A stretch of DNA of 64,000 bases from Zantedeschia hybrid cultivar (GCA_030544215.1 JARZZO010000011.1:9596001-9660000), one strand, 5' to 3'; positions 47,972-60,064 are shown, numbered from the stretch's first letter. Program-made: numbers and translations. The notes: a model not told the origin generated them from the letters alone.

Positions 47972-48424
47972 ATCTCATTAGTACGTTGTGATATATAATA
48001 CTCTACAACTTAACAGTGTGGTGTTGTCATGTTGTAACGCACAATAACGACCTGCTCGTTTACGAGTTATGACAAATTCCTGACATGGAGATGGAGGATG
48101 CATGACTGGCTGCAGAACGAATTGAGATGAATCCCATGGTCCATGTTATCTTAGAAGAGATATGTTCTTCTGCAGAAAACAGCTTGTGTTGAAACAAATG
48201 GTTGCAACTTTTGCATTTGCAAGTTGTGGAAGGTGGAGGGTAAGTTTTGTAGTTGCTGCAAGAAGCAGCTCACTGGTTAATGGTAAAGGGGCAAGATAGA
48301 GGGAGTGGGGAGGAAGACAGACAGAGGAGAAGGGAGGGCCAGGCAAAATGGAGCCAAATACAGCTCAGTGCATCTCCATTGATTATTAGAATAGTCTTCT
48401 GTCAAGCGAAAATAAAAAATATAT

Positions 48425-48617
48425 TTAAAAGAAGAGAAGAGATTCTCTCAGTATATATTTAGACCGGAGTCCAGTAGTACTAAGAGGGGAGGGCCTAACT
48501 ATTTGTAAAATTTTGAGATCATATGAAGATTTTTTTTGCAATATTTGACCTCCTCCCCCTCTCAGTACTGCTTGACTACAGTCCAAACGTGTGTTGAGAG
48601 GTTCTCTTCTCTTAAAG
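48425..48617. mobile_element. Short TIR MITE, family C, copy 2
   Basis: Inverted arms aagagaagagattctctcag on the left and aagagaagagaacctctcaa read in reverse from the right. The interior is shared with the first copy (agtagtactaagaggg..., aaaattttgagatcatatga). Two copies lie 500 bp apart in the same orientation, which may reflect local transposition. Confidence 0.78.
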
Positions 48618-50224
48618 GAAAGGTATCATCTCCGCACTGTCTTTTAAGGTTTGAGTTGCATGCCTCAATGACTCCGATATAATAAAGTTCACTTCTGGGC
48701 CACGTACTCTATATTTGTCATGGCAGAGCTTAAGTCTCTACCTGCACATGAAGGGTGTGCCGACATCAAATAGAAAAAAAAATAAAGTATATCTAGAAGA
48801 ATGATCCTATTCCACTCTGCCCTAAAATTTTGCGTTGGACAACCCAGCATCTTTAATACTGATAAAATATCTTTAGTTCTTTTTTCTGCAGGGCAACAAC
48901 CTGTTAAGCTTGCTTGCTTTAAAGGGGCACTGGATGTGATGCTTGAAAGGAGGAGAGGGACCAATCTTCAGGCAAGGGTCTGCCATCAAACAGTGTTCAT
49001 TGCTTTCTTATTTTCTTCATTTCGTTCATATTCCACTTTAACTATCGGAAGATTTTGGACGTAGAAAATTAAGGTTTAACTCTTATAAGAAAGAAATAGC
49101 TTAGTGTGTGATATTAATTTGGAGACCTTCTGTCAGTATCACATCATTCATGATGCCCAACCAACTTCTGAAAAAAAGAAAAGCCTCAGATGCCAGGGAT
49201 TCTACAAATTTGGAATGCCACAGATTATCTGAAATTGAAGTCCAAACATGTCATTTGCTGTTGGAAGATGGAAGCCATAGATGAAGGTAACATAAAAGGG
49301 AAAATCTTGATTTCTTCTTTCTTATTCTGAAGGAAATAAAAAAAGGTGAACTGTTCACAGGTTCTGATTTCGACCTATCTCTTAAAAGCTTGATCAGAAT
49401 GTGGACCATGACAGGGAAAGATGCTTGGAGCCTTGTGGTAGAAACTCGGGTTTGGCCGTGCACACAAGGGTGGCCCTACACTTACTTTTCTCCCTTCTTT
49501 GGTTTGCTGGATCTCTCTTTCCAATTCCAACTTGCGGGTACCTTCCACAGTTTCAGATACTAACGATGACTGCACCTAAATAGCTGCTTTCTTTTGTCTC
49601 CCCCTCCATGCTTGCATCCTTGGATTTTTTCCGGAAGTACCAAAGAAGGATATGTTCCCAGATCTCCCCCTCTCATCTCCAGCATCTTTCCCAACTTCTC
49701 AGGTATAGAGCATGGGGGAGAACGACCGTAAGTGAACACTTGTCATCAACATGTTATCATGCCACAGTTGTTCTAATGCTTTTATCATGTATGCCAATCA
49801 TGATATCTTAGGGACTTCAAACAAGCAAGAGTTGGATTCAGAGAGCTCAGACATGGAGTGGAGAGGATTCGAAAAGAGACAACGCCTTCTTCTATTAAAT
49901 TTGCAGTTATTTTTTTATGTACATGATGTGCAGACATCTCTCAGTTTGTCTTCTCAATCTCACTCACTCAGTAGATATGTACAGCTGGATATAAAATCAC
50001 ACAAACCATCAAAGCTAACATAAGAAAAAATGACTATTCTATATTGTTGCAACAGGGGGAGGAAAATGGCAGCTCTAGTGGTGGAAGAGCTTTCCCTTGC
50101 AGAAACCATAGGTGCTGCAGCAGTCATGCACCAGCTCACCCTCTGCATCATGGATTCACAAAACCTCAGAAGCCTCTTTGACTGCATCTACAATTGTGCT
50201 TGGCCATGATCGCCAATTGCTCCA

Positions 50225-52931
50225 TTACAAGCTCTCTAGGAAGTTGAGAGACCGTGAAAGCGCTGCAGGGTTGGCATGCAAGACCTTGGATGTTTCAGCT
50301 GTGTGGCTTCGGACTTCTGCCTTGGGCTGGTTAAAGGCCTTGAAGAGCTCTCCCCTGCTGAGCCCATCGGCCTTGTCATTCTTAATTCCCACCATGGTCC
50401 ATATGGAGCTTTTTGCAGCTTCTTCGGGGTCATCAATTCTTAATGTCTTTGGGATCCAGAGGCGTCTCTCCCCATTAGTCTGCTCTGCAGCATTCCCTTT
50501 CTTCAAAATGCTCGGTTGAAGAACATCCCCTTCTCTTGAATGCTTCCCCAAAGGTGTGCTGAGAGAAGAACCTGATGGCCCATTGTTTGATGAGGAAGAA
50601 GATAGAGGAGCCAGAAAGGGGACACTCCAAGCACCAGGGATGGCACAACCCCAGAATGCTGTTGTAGGATAAAATGGGATAGGAAAGCTTGAAACACAGA
50701 AAGCTGAGGAAGCATTCCATGGGGATGGACATGGAGTCCCATTCAAGCATTGGACCTGAGGAAGGTAAGCTTGGCAGTTTTGTTTTACTGGCTCCTGCAA
50801 GATAGTCCCAGATCCATCTTCAGTCAAGTTTGAAGCTGTTGCAGATGATCCACTTGAGTGCTCTTCCCCATTTTCTGCAGCTCCGCCACCATGGGAAGAG
50901 GGGGATGCATGCTCCTCTGGAAGGTGGAACTCATTTCTGCTGCAATTGTGCTTTGCCTTCTCAGAAAGGTTCAATACTGATGCAACAGACTTGCAGAGAG
51001 GCGTATTGGAGCCGAAGCTTAACACGGTGCCATTGGGTCTTAACATGGGACTATGGGGTTGCCCAGTGATGTCAGGGTGGACCATCTGAAGTGCAGCTTC
51101 AGAGACAGTTATGTGCCGGTGGTGGTTGGCCAAGTGCTTGTTCTTACGCCGGCCAGCTCCCACTGGCACATTCCTCATGGTGCCTCCGGCTGTCCAGTAC
51201 CTCTGGCAGTTCCTGCAAAAGTGGCGTGGCTGGTTAACATTGTAGTTGTTGTAGTAGCAGAACTTGGTGTCCATGCTGTTGCAGCGTGGGCATGGGAGGA
51301 TTTTGTCGGGCTTCTTGACCAGCTTCTCTGATGGGTCGCCTGTCTTGTTCTGGCCCTCCTCTTTAGGCTTTTCAGCTTCCAGGGTTTCTATCTCTTGATC
51401 AGTTGGATTCGGACCATGCTTCTCACTTCCAGCAGAGTTTGTCACTTGCTCAGATTTGTCTTCTGAGGTTGGAGATTCCTGATCTTCCTGTTGGGCGTCA
51501 GTCATCTTCGTATGATTCCGAAGCTCCTGAAATTAGGAAATGTTTCACTGTGAGCAATCAGACAGACAAAGTATGCTTGATAGAAAAAGGCATTGGATTG
51601 TGTACTTCAAACATAATCCAAGCAATTCATCACACTACTAGCGGATGGAGTGTGATATTGATGAGGAGTAAGATTAGATGCAAATTAAAAACATCGTCTC
51701 ACACAACATAACTCTTCCAACTTCAATCCACTTCCTTCAAACCACAGGTGATCTTTGCCTAGCATCATGAAGGGGTTGTTAAGAATTATTATCCATGAAA
51801 GTAGTATATAACCCAACCAAAATCAGCTCCAAATTCATGTCTTAATAAAACATGAGTCGAAAGAGTCGAGATTAGGAAGATAATTCGGAGGCAGTCTTTT
51901 TTAAACTAATTGATGTGCAATAATCAGTTCAGCTCATCTACCGTAAATGATGGAAGAAAAATTATGCAGATGGCAAGACGTTGTAGGAAGCAAATTGGTC
52001 GACAACGACCTTAGGTAGGGTAAATTCCATTAAAAACAAGAGTGTGCAACATAAAGAGAAAAGAAAAAAAAAAAGGAAAAAAAAAAAGAGGGGGGGGGCA
52101 AAGGACATTTAGGCGTTTGTAGTGTAAAATCTCAAGAACAACATAGATTTAAGATAAACCATGAAAATCTCAAAATACACAAAAAGTCCAACACACACAG
52201 GCACAAATAAAAAGAAAAATAAATAAACATCCAATGGGAACAGACATGGAAGCACAAATGTTTTAGCATAGAAAGCTCGAGAAGCAACGACCACAAAATA
52301 AACTAAACAAAAGAAGAAAAAAATGGAAAAGATTAGCCCATATGCCTTTCATATGAACAGGGATAACACACACATACGCACACGCACAAAACAAAGATAA
52401 CACACACATACGCACACGCACAAAACAAAATAATCAAATTTAAAACAGAAAGGGAACAAGTCCACATTAATTCACAAAATAAATAAATAAATAATATCAC
52501 AATATAATACATCAAGAGCAACAGAAACCCACGATTTAACTCAGAGAAAACCCACGGCAAGACCAGGAAATCACAGACCCTGCTCAAATTACGAAACCCT
52601 TCACGACCCCATCCGATGAAACAAGCAGAAGAACAAGAGAACAGACGAATTCCATTGCAAAGACACGCACAGGGCCTTCAAAATCCCAACTTTTCCACAA
52701 AAAAAGGAACCTTTTTGCATTCACAACACAGACAATTAACGACGCAGAAGGATCAAACAGGGACCAAATTTTTACCTTGCCGTCTTCACCACCCCCTTCC
52801 CCACCTCCGCCTCCTCCTGCTACTGCACCACCGCCTTCCTCGACGGGGGCCGGGGGGGCGTCCACTTCGGGCGGCGCCGCCACAGGAATCGTCTTCCCGA
52901 ACAGCTTCACGAGCCTCTTGCTCCCCGCCAT
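50225..52931 (-). CDS. CDF: CYCLING DOF FACTOR-like transcription factor, 2 exons
   Basis: Exon 1 is 52776-52931 (52 codons) and exon 2 is 50225-51526. GCAAG|GTAAAA and TTTCAG|GAGCTT join them in phase 0 to give 485 residues. Exon 1 carries VKLFGKTIPV, the N-terminal LFGKTI motif of CDFs. The Dof finger starts ILPCPRCNSMDTKFCYYNNY and has Cys131, Cys134, Cys156 and Cys159 (C-x2-C-x21-C-x2-C). It binds AAAG DNA. Near residues 390-435, RRLWIPKTLRIDDPEEAAKS and SIWTMVGIK match the CDF block linked to FKF1/GI binding. ANPAALSRSLNFLES at the end is the last CDF block. In Arabidopsis CDFs repress CO and FT, and are degraded through FKF1-GIGANTEA in the photoperiod pathway. That role is inferred here by family. 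The exon 1 ATG (52929-52931) is preferred because the ATG inside exon 2 would lose the LFGKTI motif. Exon 1 is Gly/Ala-rich and GC-rich. Confidence 0.94.
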
Positions 52932-53029
52932 GTCCTCCGCCGCCGCCTCGCCTGCTGCGCGGTCTCGTGCTACCTCCCCCTGCTCTGCACTTAACGGGTC
53001 CGTCCGATCTCTTCTCTTCTGGGTCTTCT

Positions 53030-53087
53030 TCGCCTCTCTCTCTCTCTCTCTAAACTTCTCTCTCTCTAAACTTCTCTCTCTCTTGTT
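53030..53087 (-). promoter_or_regulatory. (GA)n-rich leader/promoter of the Dof gene
   Basis: On the minus strand, three GA runs lie about 100-155 bp upstream of the CDF start codon. GA repeats in plant 5' leaders are typical BBR/BPC (GAGA-binding) targets. Binding here is an inference. Confidence 0.45.
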
Positions 53088-53456
53088 CTGCTGGTGTGGA
53101 ATTGTGGATTTGCAAAGCTGTGTCTTTTGGCATCCTTTTTAACCGAGGAGTTGGACGCCACATCAGCAGGGAGGGGGAGGATCCTGAGCCACAAGTTTCT
53201 CTTGTGGCCTGGCGCAGCGCGTTTTTTGATTCCCCGCACCTGCTTTGGCAGCGGTTATTTGATCGCTTTTTCCCATCCCCTGCCTTTTTAGATAGTGGAC
53301 AAGGGGGTTAAGTATGAAAAAGAAGAGCTCTCTCTCTCCTTCTCTCTCTCTCTCTAGGGATTATTCAAGTATGGTGGAGACTTCTGAGGAAAGAGTTCTT
53401 GAAAATGGGATGAAAAAAATATATATTTTTTCAAATTAAAAAGGTTAAACAAAAAA

Positions 53457-53633
53457 ACAGTTAAAGAAAATATTTTGTTCTTTATATGTTAGACTTGAGA
53501 AAACTTTTCTATGAGAACTAATCCAAATTTCTCTCTCTCTAAGAAAATAAACAGTTAAAGAAATCTTTTTTAGTTAGACTTGAGAAAACTTTTCTATGAA
53601 AATTATCCAAATCTCTCTCTCTCTCTCTCTCCG
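53457..53633. repeat. About 94-bp tandem duplication with CT tracts
   Basis: Two copies share acagttaaagaaa, then gttagacttgagaaaacttt and tctatgaraa..tccaaat, each ending in (CT)n. Confidence 0.8.
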
Positions 53634-53639
53634 CTTTTG

Positions 53640-55171
53640 AAGTGGCTGGGATTTGACATTAATTTATATGAGATTTGACTTTTTCTGATAAATCCTGACC
53701 ATGAATTTTTTTTTTTTTTTTTCTAGAATCAGTTTTAGTCTACGAAGAATTTTTTATCTTTTCTAAGGATTAAAAATTCTCAAAATCATATTAGCAACAG
53801 ATGGTTAAATTTCCTTTTATTTGAGTAAATGACAAAAATATGCCAGTTAACAGTCCACTGATAAGGGGTCATTTAGTTTGATTTAAACCATGACGTGTTA
53901 AGTACATATTATATCTAACGCAGTGTTCTACCTCAAATCAAAGAGCTCCTAAGAATGTGAGAATATATATGCTAACAACTATACATATTTTCACAAATAT
54001 AAGATATGTATGATTGATTTTAAAAGAGTATTTTTATGATTATTCTTTTGAAATTATATGACTGCAACTATTTTTTTCCTTTATTTTCTCTCTCTCTCTT
54101 CACCCACGCAAAACTCGGCTACTCCCCACGATTCGCCGAGCTTTGAGGGGACCAAACGGTGGCTGGTCATGCTGCCAACCTGTGCCTCTAAAAAAGTATA
54201 AATAAAAACAAGAGAGCTAAAATACAAATTAGATATTTTCCCCCAAGTCTCCAACTTGCTTGCAATCTGATGACTGGTCTACATGGGTCCAAATGTTATT
54301 ATTATTAATTTGCCCCTCAACTGGATAATTTAGTTCCGGCCGCCATACCAGGTGCGGAGGCAAATAGAACTATGGAGACTTCATCAAATGGGGGTTAGAA
54401 AACAAAACGATGGGATGTTGGAAGTGAAATAACTTTCTGTTTTTTGAACTAGTAGCACAGCGGTACAGAGCCTATACATTAACAGAGAGAACAAAGGATC
54501 AAAAATCCCACGAGCCTCCATCTCTCAAAAGAAGAGAAATAAACACTCACCCTAAAACCACTCAAAGAAACAAGTAAGCCGTCAAGAGTGAAAGGTCCCC
54601 GCTCGCCACTTGCGAGATCGAACCCCCGTCCTCTCCAATTGAGGCGGCGAGGGGATCCACCACTGTTCCACAGTAGCGAGACAAGTGAAATAGCTTTCAT
54701 ATAGTTTTATGATACAAACAATATAATAATTTTAAAACATGCCAACTTTAGGAATCATATAACAAAAATGATAGCCGATAACATGTAGAGACCAATTAAC
54801 AAAGACAGAATAGACCAAAATATACTTTTATCAGATACTTACAAAGGATATTTTCTAGCCATTTTTCTTATAACCATACATCATCTTTGTGGAAAAAGTT
54901 TCATTATAACCCAACTAAACATCTTTGAACCATACTATATGTCTTGTGCATCTAATTTGATGTTTCTTTGCGTCCCTAAGTTGTTAAATTCTACTATCTG
55001 TGGTGTGAAAATATTGTTTATCTTCATAGCTAGCTAGGTTGGGCATTTTTGCTGTGATTAACTCGAGCTCTTACCTTGAAATGCCCGACTTTCTTGAATT
55101 AGGAAAGCAAGGGAAGAAACCACAGAACCATGAAGAAGATCGTAACTTGGGGTCTTCAGGCATTTTATACG
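53640..55171. other. Upstream flank of the Dof gene; spacer
   Basis: AT-rich. At about 54430-54695 the minus strand carries gggggttcgatctcgcaag, resembling a pol III B box, about 40-50 bases after acagtggtgg. A tRNA-derived SINE is possible, but no tail or target duplication was found. No gene seen. Confidence 0.4.
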
Positions 55172-55330
55172 AGATCATAAGCACTGGTCATAACTAAAAT
55201 TAATTGATGTAAGACTATTATATAGTCACTCCAACACTCCTCCTCACGGTCAAGATGGGCTATGAAAATTAGATGAGAGGAGGTGACGCAAATTAAAAGA
55301 TAGAGTTGGACCAGACCCCAACTCTGATAC
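55172..55330 (-). mobile_element. TRIM/copia-like element, part 1 (3' LTR start, PPT, internal region, half PBS)
   Basis: 55172-55236 matches 62731-62795 over 65 bp. Read on the minus strand, both begin TGTTGGAGYGACTATATAAT. Directly before this LTR start on the minus strand is GTGAGGAGGAG (55237-55247), a polypurine tract. About 80 bp further, ccaactctgatac (55318-55330) is the complement of a TGGTATCAGAG-type Met-tRNA PBS, cut by the next element. The very short internal region fits a TRIM. Confidence 0.65.
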
Positions 55331-55943
55331 TAATGTAGCCGAAGCTATCACTAATGGATTCCGAGGACAGAATTCGGATATGAACCGAAAGATCAGTTGC
55401 CAAAGAGGACCCGGACGAAGAAATTGGCGAAGAATTAAGCCGAGACTCCTGCGAGAAGAAGAACCAGTCAGCGAGGGTCCTGGGTTTCAGCCCAAGAGAA
55501 CCCTCTCCGATGGTTAAGTCAGCCTCTGAAGAAGACTTAATTTAGAAGAAAGGAAGAAGAAGCTTGAGTGCTTAAGATGTACCTTTTCCGCAATGAATAG
55601 CCTTCTTTTTATAGCAAAGGATGGAGGTTCTCTTCTTGTAGCAGCCGATATAAAACTATGTTTAGGGGTTGGAGAAGAAATTGCCGAAATACCCCGTTAA
55701 TAGGCCGATGGTTGGATAGCAGTTAACCAGAATGGACCGAGCCCATTTCGGCCTATTATTTGCCATGACTTGGCCCAATACGGTCGTTAATTGAACGAGT
55801 CACTTGGGCCGAATATATACTATTTCAACAAGACGCCTGGACCGTTTTTGTTCGATTGACTCTATGGGTCGAATGTGCTTCGGCCCTTACTCTTATTTGG
55901 GCCGGCCCCCTAGTGCTGGGGCTGGTCGGATTCTCCCCCATCA
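55331..55943 (-). repeat. 3' LTR of the Tat-like element
   Basis: 613 bp, starting TAATGTAGCC (the related young element has TGATGTAG at this point) and ending TCTCCCCCATCA. It shares agaagaagaaccagtcagcg and cctctgaagaagact-type blocks with the LTR at 34849. Confidence 0.85.
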
Positions 55944-56090
55944 CAAGGCTCCTTACTCTCGTCGTTCTCAACTTTAAGAAATGCCAAGAGTAAAATCCGA
56001 AACCCTTATGGAAGGACATCAAATCCGATAGATGATCTTCGTCTGAAACTGTCATCAACATTCTTGTCTAAAAACTGTAAGTAGGTCACG

Positions 56091-56190
56091 GTCTCGTCTC
56101 AAGCTGAGAGTTGGTGACAAATAGTCTCATCTCAGGCCGAGACTTGGTGACAAACAGTCTCGTCTCAGGCCGAGACATGGTGACAAATAC
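56091..56190. repeat. 33-bp tandem repeat, 3 copies
   Basis: Units at 56091, 56124 and 56157, each gtctcgtctcaggccgagac-like followed by ttggtgacaaata. It lies between the 3' LTR and the antisense ORF promoter. Confidence 0.88.
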
Positions 56191-56642
56191 CTTCGTCCCA
56201 AGCTGTGAGAGGGCAGGGTTATCAGAATGTTTTGGGGCGCCAGGTGATGGCGGAAATGACTATAAATCTCCTGCCATCACGTTCGCATCGCAACAAGCAT
56301 AGGACACGTGTCGAACATCCGGACGGGTAGCTGAAAGGATAGGAGATATCAACCGTCAGCAGTCATCACTTGGATTACCGCAGTTTCGGCTCTCTACCCG
56401 AGAACTCATCCGGATCACCGTCACTCCGGCCCTCGATACGGGGATCGGGACACGTGGCAAGCATCCGGAGGAGTTGCCAAAGGGTCAGGCCACTCCCGAC
56501 CGTTGATCGCCTCTCTTCGATCCCGCAGCCTGTTCGTCATCATGGCAAAGGACGGGACACGTGGCAAACATCCGAGCGAGGGGAAGCCGAAAAGTCGGAG
56601 GATCTCGGCCGTCGGTCCGCCGCCCGACCCCCTTAGGCTCCC

Positions 56643-56651
56643 CTATAAATA
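56643..56651 (+). promoter_or_regulatory. TATA box for the antisense ORF
   Basis: CTATAAATA in a GC-rich context, followed about 30-60 bases later by a CT-rich stretch (ctttctctctcttctccttc) typical of plant transcription starts. It is about 205 bp upstream of the ATG at 56857. It points away from the element's own transcription. Confidence 0.6.
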
Positions 56652-56856
56652 CCGGCTTCGTTCGCCTCAGAATTGTTCCTTCACTTTCTCTCTCTTCTCC
56701 TTCGCGCCAGAGCGTTCCTGCAAGCAGCGCCGTGCACGTCTTTTCTTCTCCGGCCGCGAGTGTTCCATCGAGGCCGTCTAAGGATGCCTTGTCGATCGCA
56801 GGGGAGTTCCTAATTTGAGGGTAAGCCTCAGCTCCAGCCTTTTCTTCTTTTGATAC

Positions 56857-59270
56857 ATGTCCAGTAGTTCTTTTTCGGCCGAGAACAGTTCGTCGTGCTC
56901 TTCATCTAAACCTACTCCCCAATCTTCTCTGTCATCTCCCTTTTCCTTGAACTCCTTCCCTTCCGACATGGTGGACGAGACAGAATCGGTCCCTGCTCCT
57001 ACCGAGCCTTCCACAACCGGTCGCCGTCAGGCCGAGAAAGTCTCAGATGTAACATGTGCCTTTAGCGTCGAGGAACTGACGGGCATAACTAATTATTATC
57101 TGATTCCATCTTGGATGACACCCATTCGGCCTGGGAGGCATACAAGAGCCAACTCTCCTCGGCCGGGCTCTGTCTCAATTTATGAGCACAACTTTCGGAC
57201 AGACTTTCGTCTTCCCCTCCACTCATTCGTCGTGAAACTCCTAAGCTTCTATGGGCTGGCTCCGTCTCAGTTCTTTCCGAATTCCTGGCGAACAGTATAT
57301 GCCTTTTTGGCCCTTAATTGTATGCTTGATTTCATCCCTTCTGTAAATATCTTCCGCTATCTTTTCAAAATCAAGCCCCAGAGGTAATCTTCTTGGTTTT
57401 GCTTCGTTCCCCACTTCGGCCGGGGGATCTTCTCCGGGAAGCCCTCGTCCATTCATCATTGGAAAGAGGGTTTCTTTTTCATCTCTTTACCAGAGGGGAA
57501 TAAGGGTGTCTAGCCCTTCCCCACCAAATGGGGGCCCTTGGCCGAAGGTATCTCCGAGTGCCCCTCTCTCAACCCCGAACAGCTTACTGATACCCACCTC
57601 TTTGAAGATGACGCTCCATACAACATTGCCGAGCTTCTCGAGGATGAGGATAGGCTCATAGAGATGGGAGCCTGGCCGGACCCGTCGCACCCTCTTGTCC
57701 GAACTTCTCCCTACCTTCCTCCTGGAGATGCCCCAGGAGAAACCATGGCGAGGGCTACTGCGACTAGGGCTCCGGCCGAGGTCCATCGTCCGTCCAATGA
57801 GGACGCTGAAGCAATGGCCGAGGGTAAGTTGGCTCTGGGTCATACAATTGTCGTTGAATTTCACCTAATTCTTCTTCTGCTTTGTTTTCAGAAATGTCTG
57901 GTCTCGGAAACCTTATGGTCCGGATTTGCCGGCAAGCCGCGCCATCTCGACCGTCCCAGCCGCGTCCTAATGAAGGGAGGTCAGCTGAAGGGATCTCGGC
58001 ATCGGATGCCTGCCCGGCATGACAAACGGCAGCCTCTACCGAGGGCCGTGCGACCGCCGCTGCTCTCGAGAGGGAGCGACGGAAGGGCAAAGCAGTTGCC
58101 CGGGGGAGCGAACGGTCCGAGAAGCGGAAGCGCCGGGACGACCGCGACGAGAAGGAGTCTGCTCCGGTGACCAGGAAGTCAGTCATAGGACGGGAGGCTC
58201 CGCTTGCTTCATCTCCCCAGCCGCGGAGGGACGACTCCCCTTCGGCCACAGGCGCTGCGACGGATACGGTGTTGTCATATCCTTTCGGGGCGGCCGGGAC
58301 CCATATGTCTCAGGAATACGGGCACGAGCTATGGCATCCGGACACGGGGGTCTTCACGGATGACAGTCTGGAAGACTCCCAGACGTGTTTGCACCTTGCT
58401 CGGGGCTTGACCATCCCGATGGCCGAAGACGAGATCCGGGAGCTTTCTTCGGAAGGTCTGTCCCGGCAGTGCGTCCGCCACGCCATCCAAGTGAGATTTC
58501 TCTCTTTATCTTCACTTCTTTTTGTTGTTCTCTTTAGCTGTCTTGATTTATGTTTTTCTTTCTCTCTTCTGTAGGCCGCAGTCATGTGTGGAGCTCTCGC
58601 TCGCCGTCAGGCTCTCATCCAACGGAAACTCCTGGATGTGGACCAGGCCGCGGGCAAGGTGGCCTCGGTGCAGCGAGACCTTGAGGCCAACATCGATGCC
58701 CTTATCGGGGCAAACGTGCGGTTGCGGTCCGACCTGGACAGACAGAAGGAGGTGGCTCGAGCAGCCTCCGAGGCCCAGGAAAAGGCCAAAAAACAACTGG
58801 ATCGGGTCCGAGCGTAGATTGAATCTTTAAAGGCCGAGATCCAGGACAAGGAGAAGGAGCGGGAGGAGGAACGCCGCAATCACGCCGAAGTCGTCTCGAC
58901 CCTGAAAGCAGACTAAGAAGCTAAAACACAAGAGGCCGATGACGTCGCTCGCACGGCCCTGATGAGTTATAAAGAAGGTCCGGAGTACACCAATGAGATG
59001 CTCGATGTCGGGGCCAAAGCGGCCGCAACCATGTTTGATCTGGCGAGGGCCATTGCCCAAAAGGCTTGTCCGGACACAGATTTGACTGGTTTCGGCTTCC
59101 CCACCGAAGAAGAAGGCGATCAGCTCTTAGCTTGGTGGCAGCAACTTAAGGCCGAGAGGATCTCGGCTTCTCCGGAAGATGCGGCAGTAGGCTCAGACCA
59201 CGCTTCTTCTCCTCCAACGTCTCCAGGCTACTCCCCTGTCGATGTAGATGGTGAGGATGCCGATAACTGA
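56857..59270 (+). pseudogene. Antisense extra ORF of the Tat-like element (PF04195-like, coiled coil)
   Basis: Three exons can be read in frame: 56857-57823, 57892 to about 58490, and about 58576-59270. The introns are short with GT..AG ends (ggtaagtt..ttttcag; gtgagatt..ctgtag). Exon 1 contains FRTDFRLPLHSFVVKLLSFY, PSQFFPNSWRTVYAFLALNC and VNIFRYLFKIKP, typical of the gypsy-type PF04195 (Transposase_28) family. A Ser/Arg-rich linker follows in exon 2. Exon 3 encodes a long coiled coil (about 58590-58910, many Glu, Lys, Arg, Ala) and an acidic tail ending EDADN. Stops inside the frame at 57385, 57511, 58020, 58816 and about 58914 show it is dead, while the frame between them is intact over about 700 codons. 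The role of this protein family is unknown. Confidence 0.8.
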
Positions 59271-59479
59271 TCCGGGGACTTGTCCCGGATGTTTTTACTT
59301 TTGAGTTGCCGAGGCCGAGTACATGGCCTGCTTTTGTACCTCTCATATATATAGAAGTGATTTGTACTTACCCGTTTTAAACAATCTTCCTATGCATTTT
59401 GTTTTCCTCAGATATGCTATCCTCTGGTCAGATCAATGGCAGAACGTCCTAAGAAGATAATCGGGTTCGGTCTTGTATG

Positions 59480-60000
59480 TGGCCGAAACCATGCCGCTCC
59501 TGATACGGTTTGCGTGGATTTAGGATCATGCCGCTCCCGATACGGTTTGCATGGCCAAAGCCAATCTCGGTACGGTTTACACGGACTTAGAATAATGCCG
59601 CTCCCGATACGGTTTGCATGGCAGAAACCACTCCCGGTACGGTTTACACGGTCTTAGAATAATGCCGCTCCCAATACGGTTTGCATGGCCGAAGCCACTC
59701 CCGATACGGTTTACACAGTCTTATAATAATGCCGCTCCCGATATAGTTTGCATGGTCAAAGCCACTCCCGGTACGGTTTACACGGTCTTAGAATAATGTC
59801 GCTCCCGATACGATTTGCATGGACGAAGCCACTCCCGGTACGGTTTACACGATCTTAGAATAATGCCGCTCCCGATACAGTTTGCATGGCCGAAGCCACT
59901 CCCGGTACGGTTTACACGGTCTTAGAATAACGCCGCTCCCGATACGGTTAGCATGGCCGAAGCCACTCCCGGTACGGTTTACACGGACTTAGAATAATGC
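59480..60000. repeat. 68-bp tandem array, about 7 diverged units
   Basis: Units contain gccgctcccgatacggtttg and ccactcccggtacggtttac, the same two half-motifs as the 71-bp array at 37205-39475, with cttagaataat in place of cttagagaaaacc. Start points of about 59527, 59594, 59663, 59731, 59799, 59863 and 59932. It lies between the convergent ends of the integrase and the antisense ORF. Confidence 0.93.
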
Positions 60001-60064
60001 CAGACACAATATTTCATAACAAAGTATTCATTTAAGTTGTCCGGTCAAAGCCCGGGAAAACATT

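Larger units (their letters stand above)
46036..50224. other. Intergenic, MITE-bearing; 3' flank of the Dof gene
   Basis: Apart from the two MITE copies listed separately, no conserved domain or RNA gene was found. The Dof gene 3' untranslated region probably lies within about 49900-50224. Short ORFs around 47120-47500 and 48690-49060 show no recognisable family. Confidence 0.45.

Noticed and set aside
54430..54695. tRNA-derived SINE on the minus strand
   Set aside because: A B-box-like GGTTCGATC is present, but the A box is weak and no tail or target duplication was found. It is only mentioned as a possibility.
57385..57510. Intron starting at AG|GTAATC after KIKPQ in the antisense ORF
   Set aside because: The downstream translation (GRGIFSGKPSSIHHWKEGFF) continues the PF04195-like domain in the same frame, so the TAA there is better read as a mutation than a splice site.
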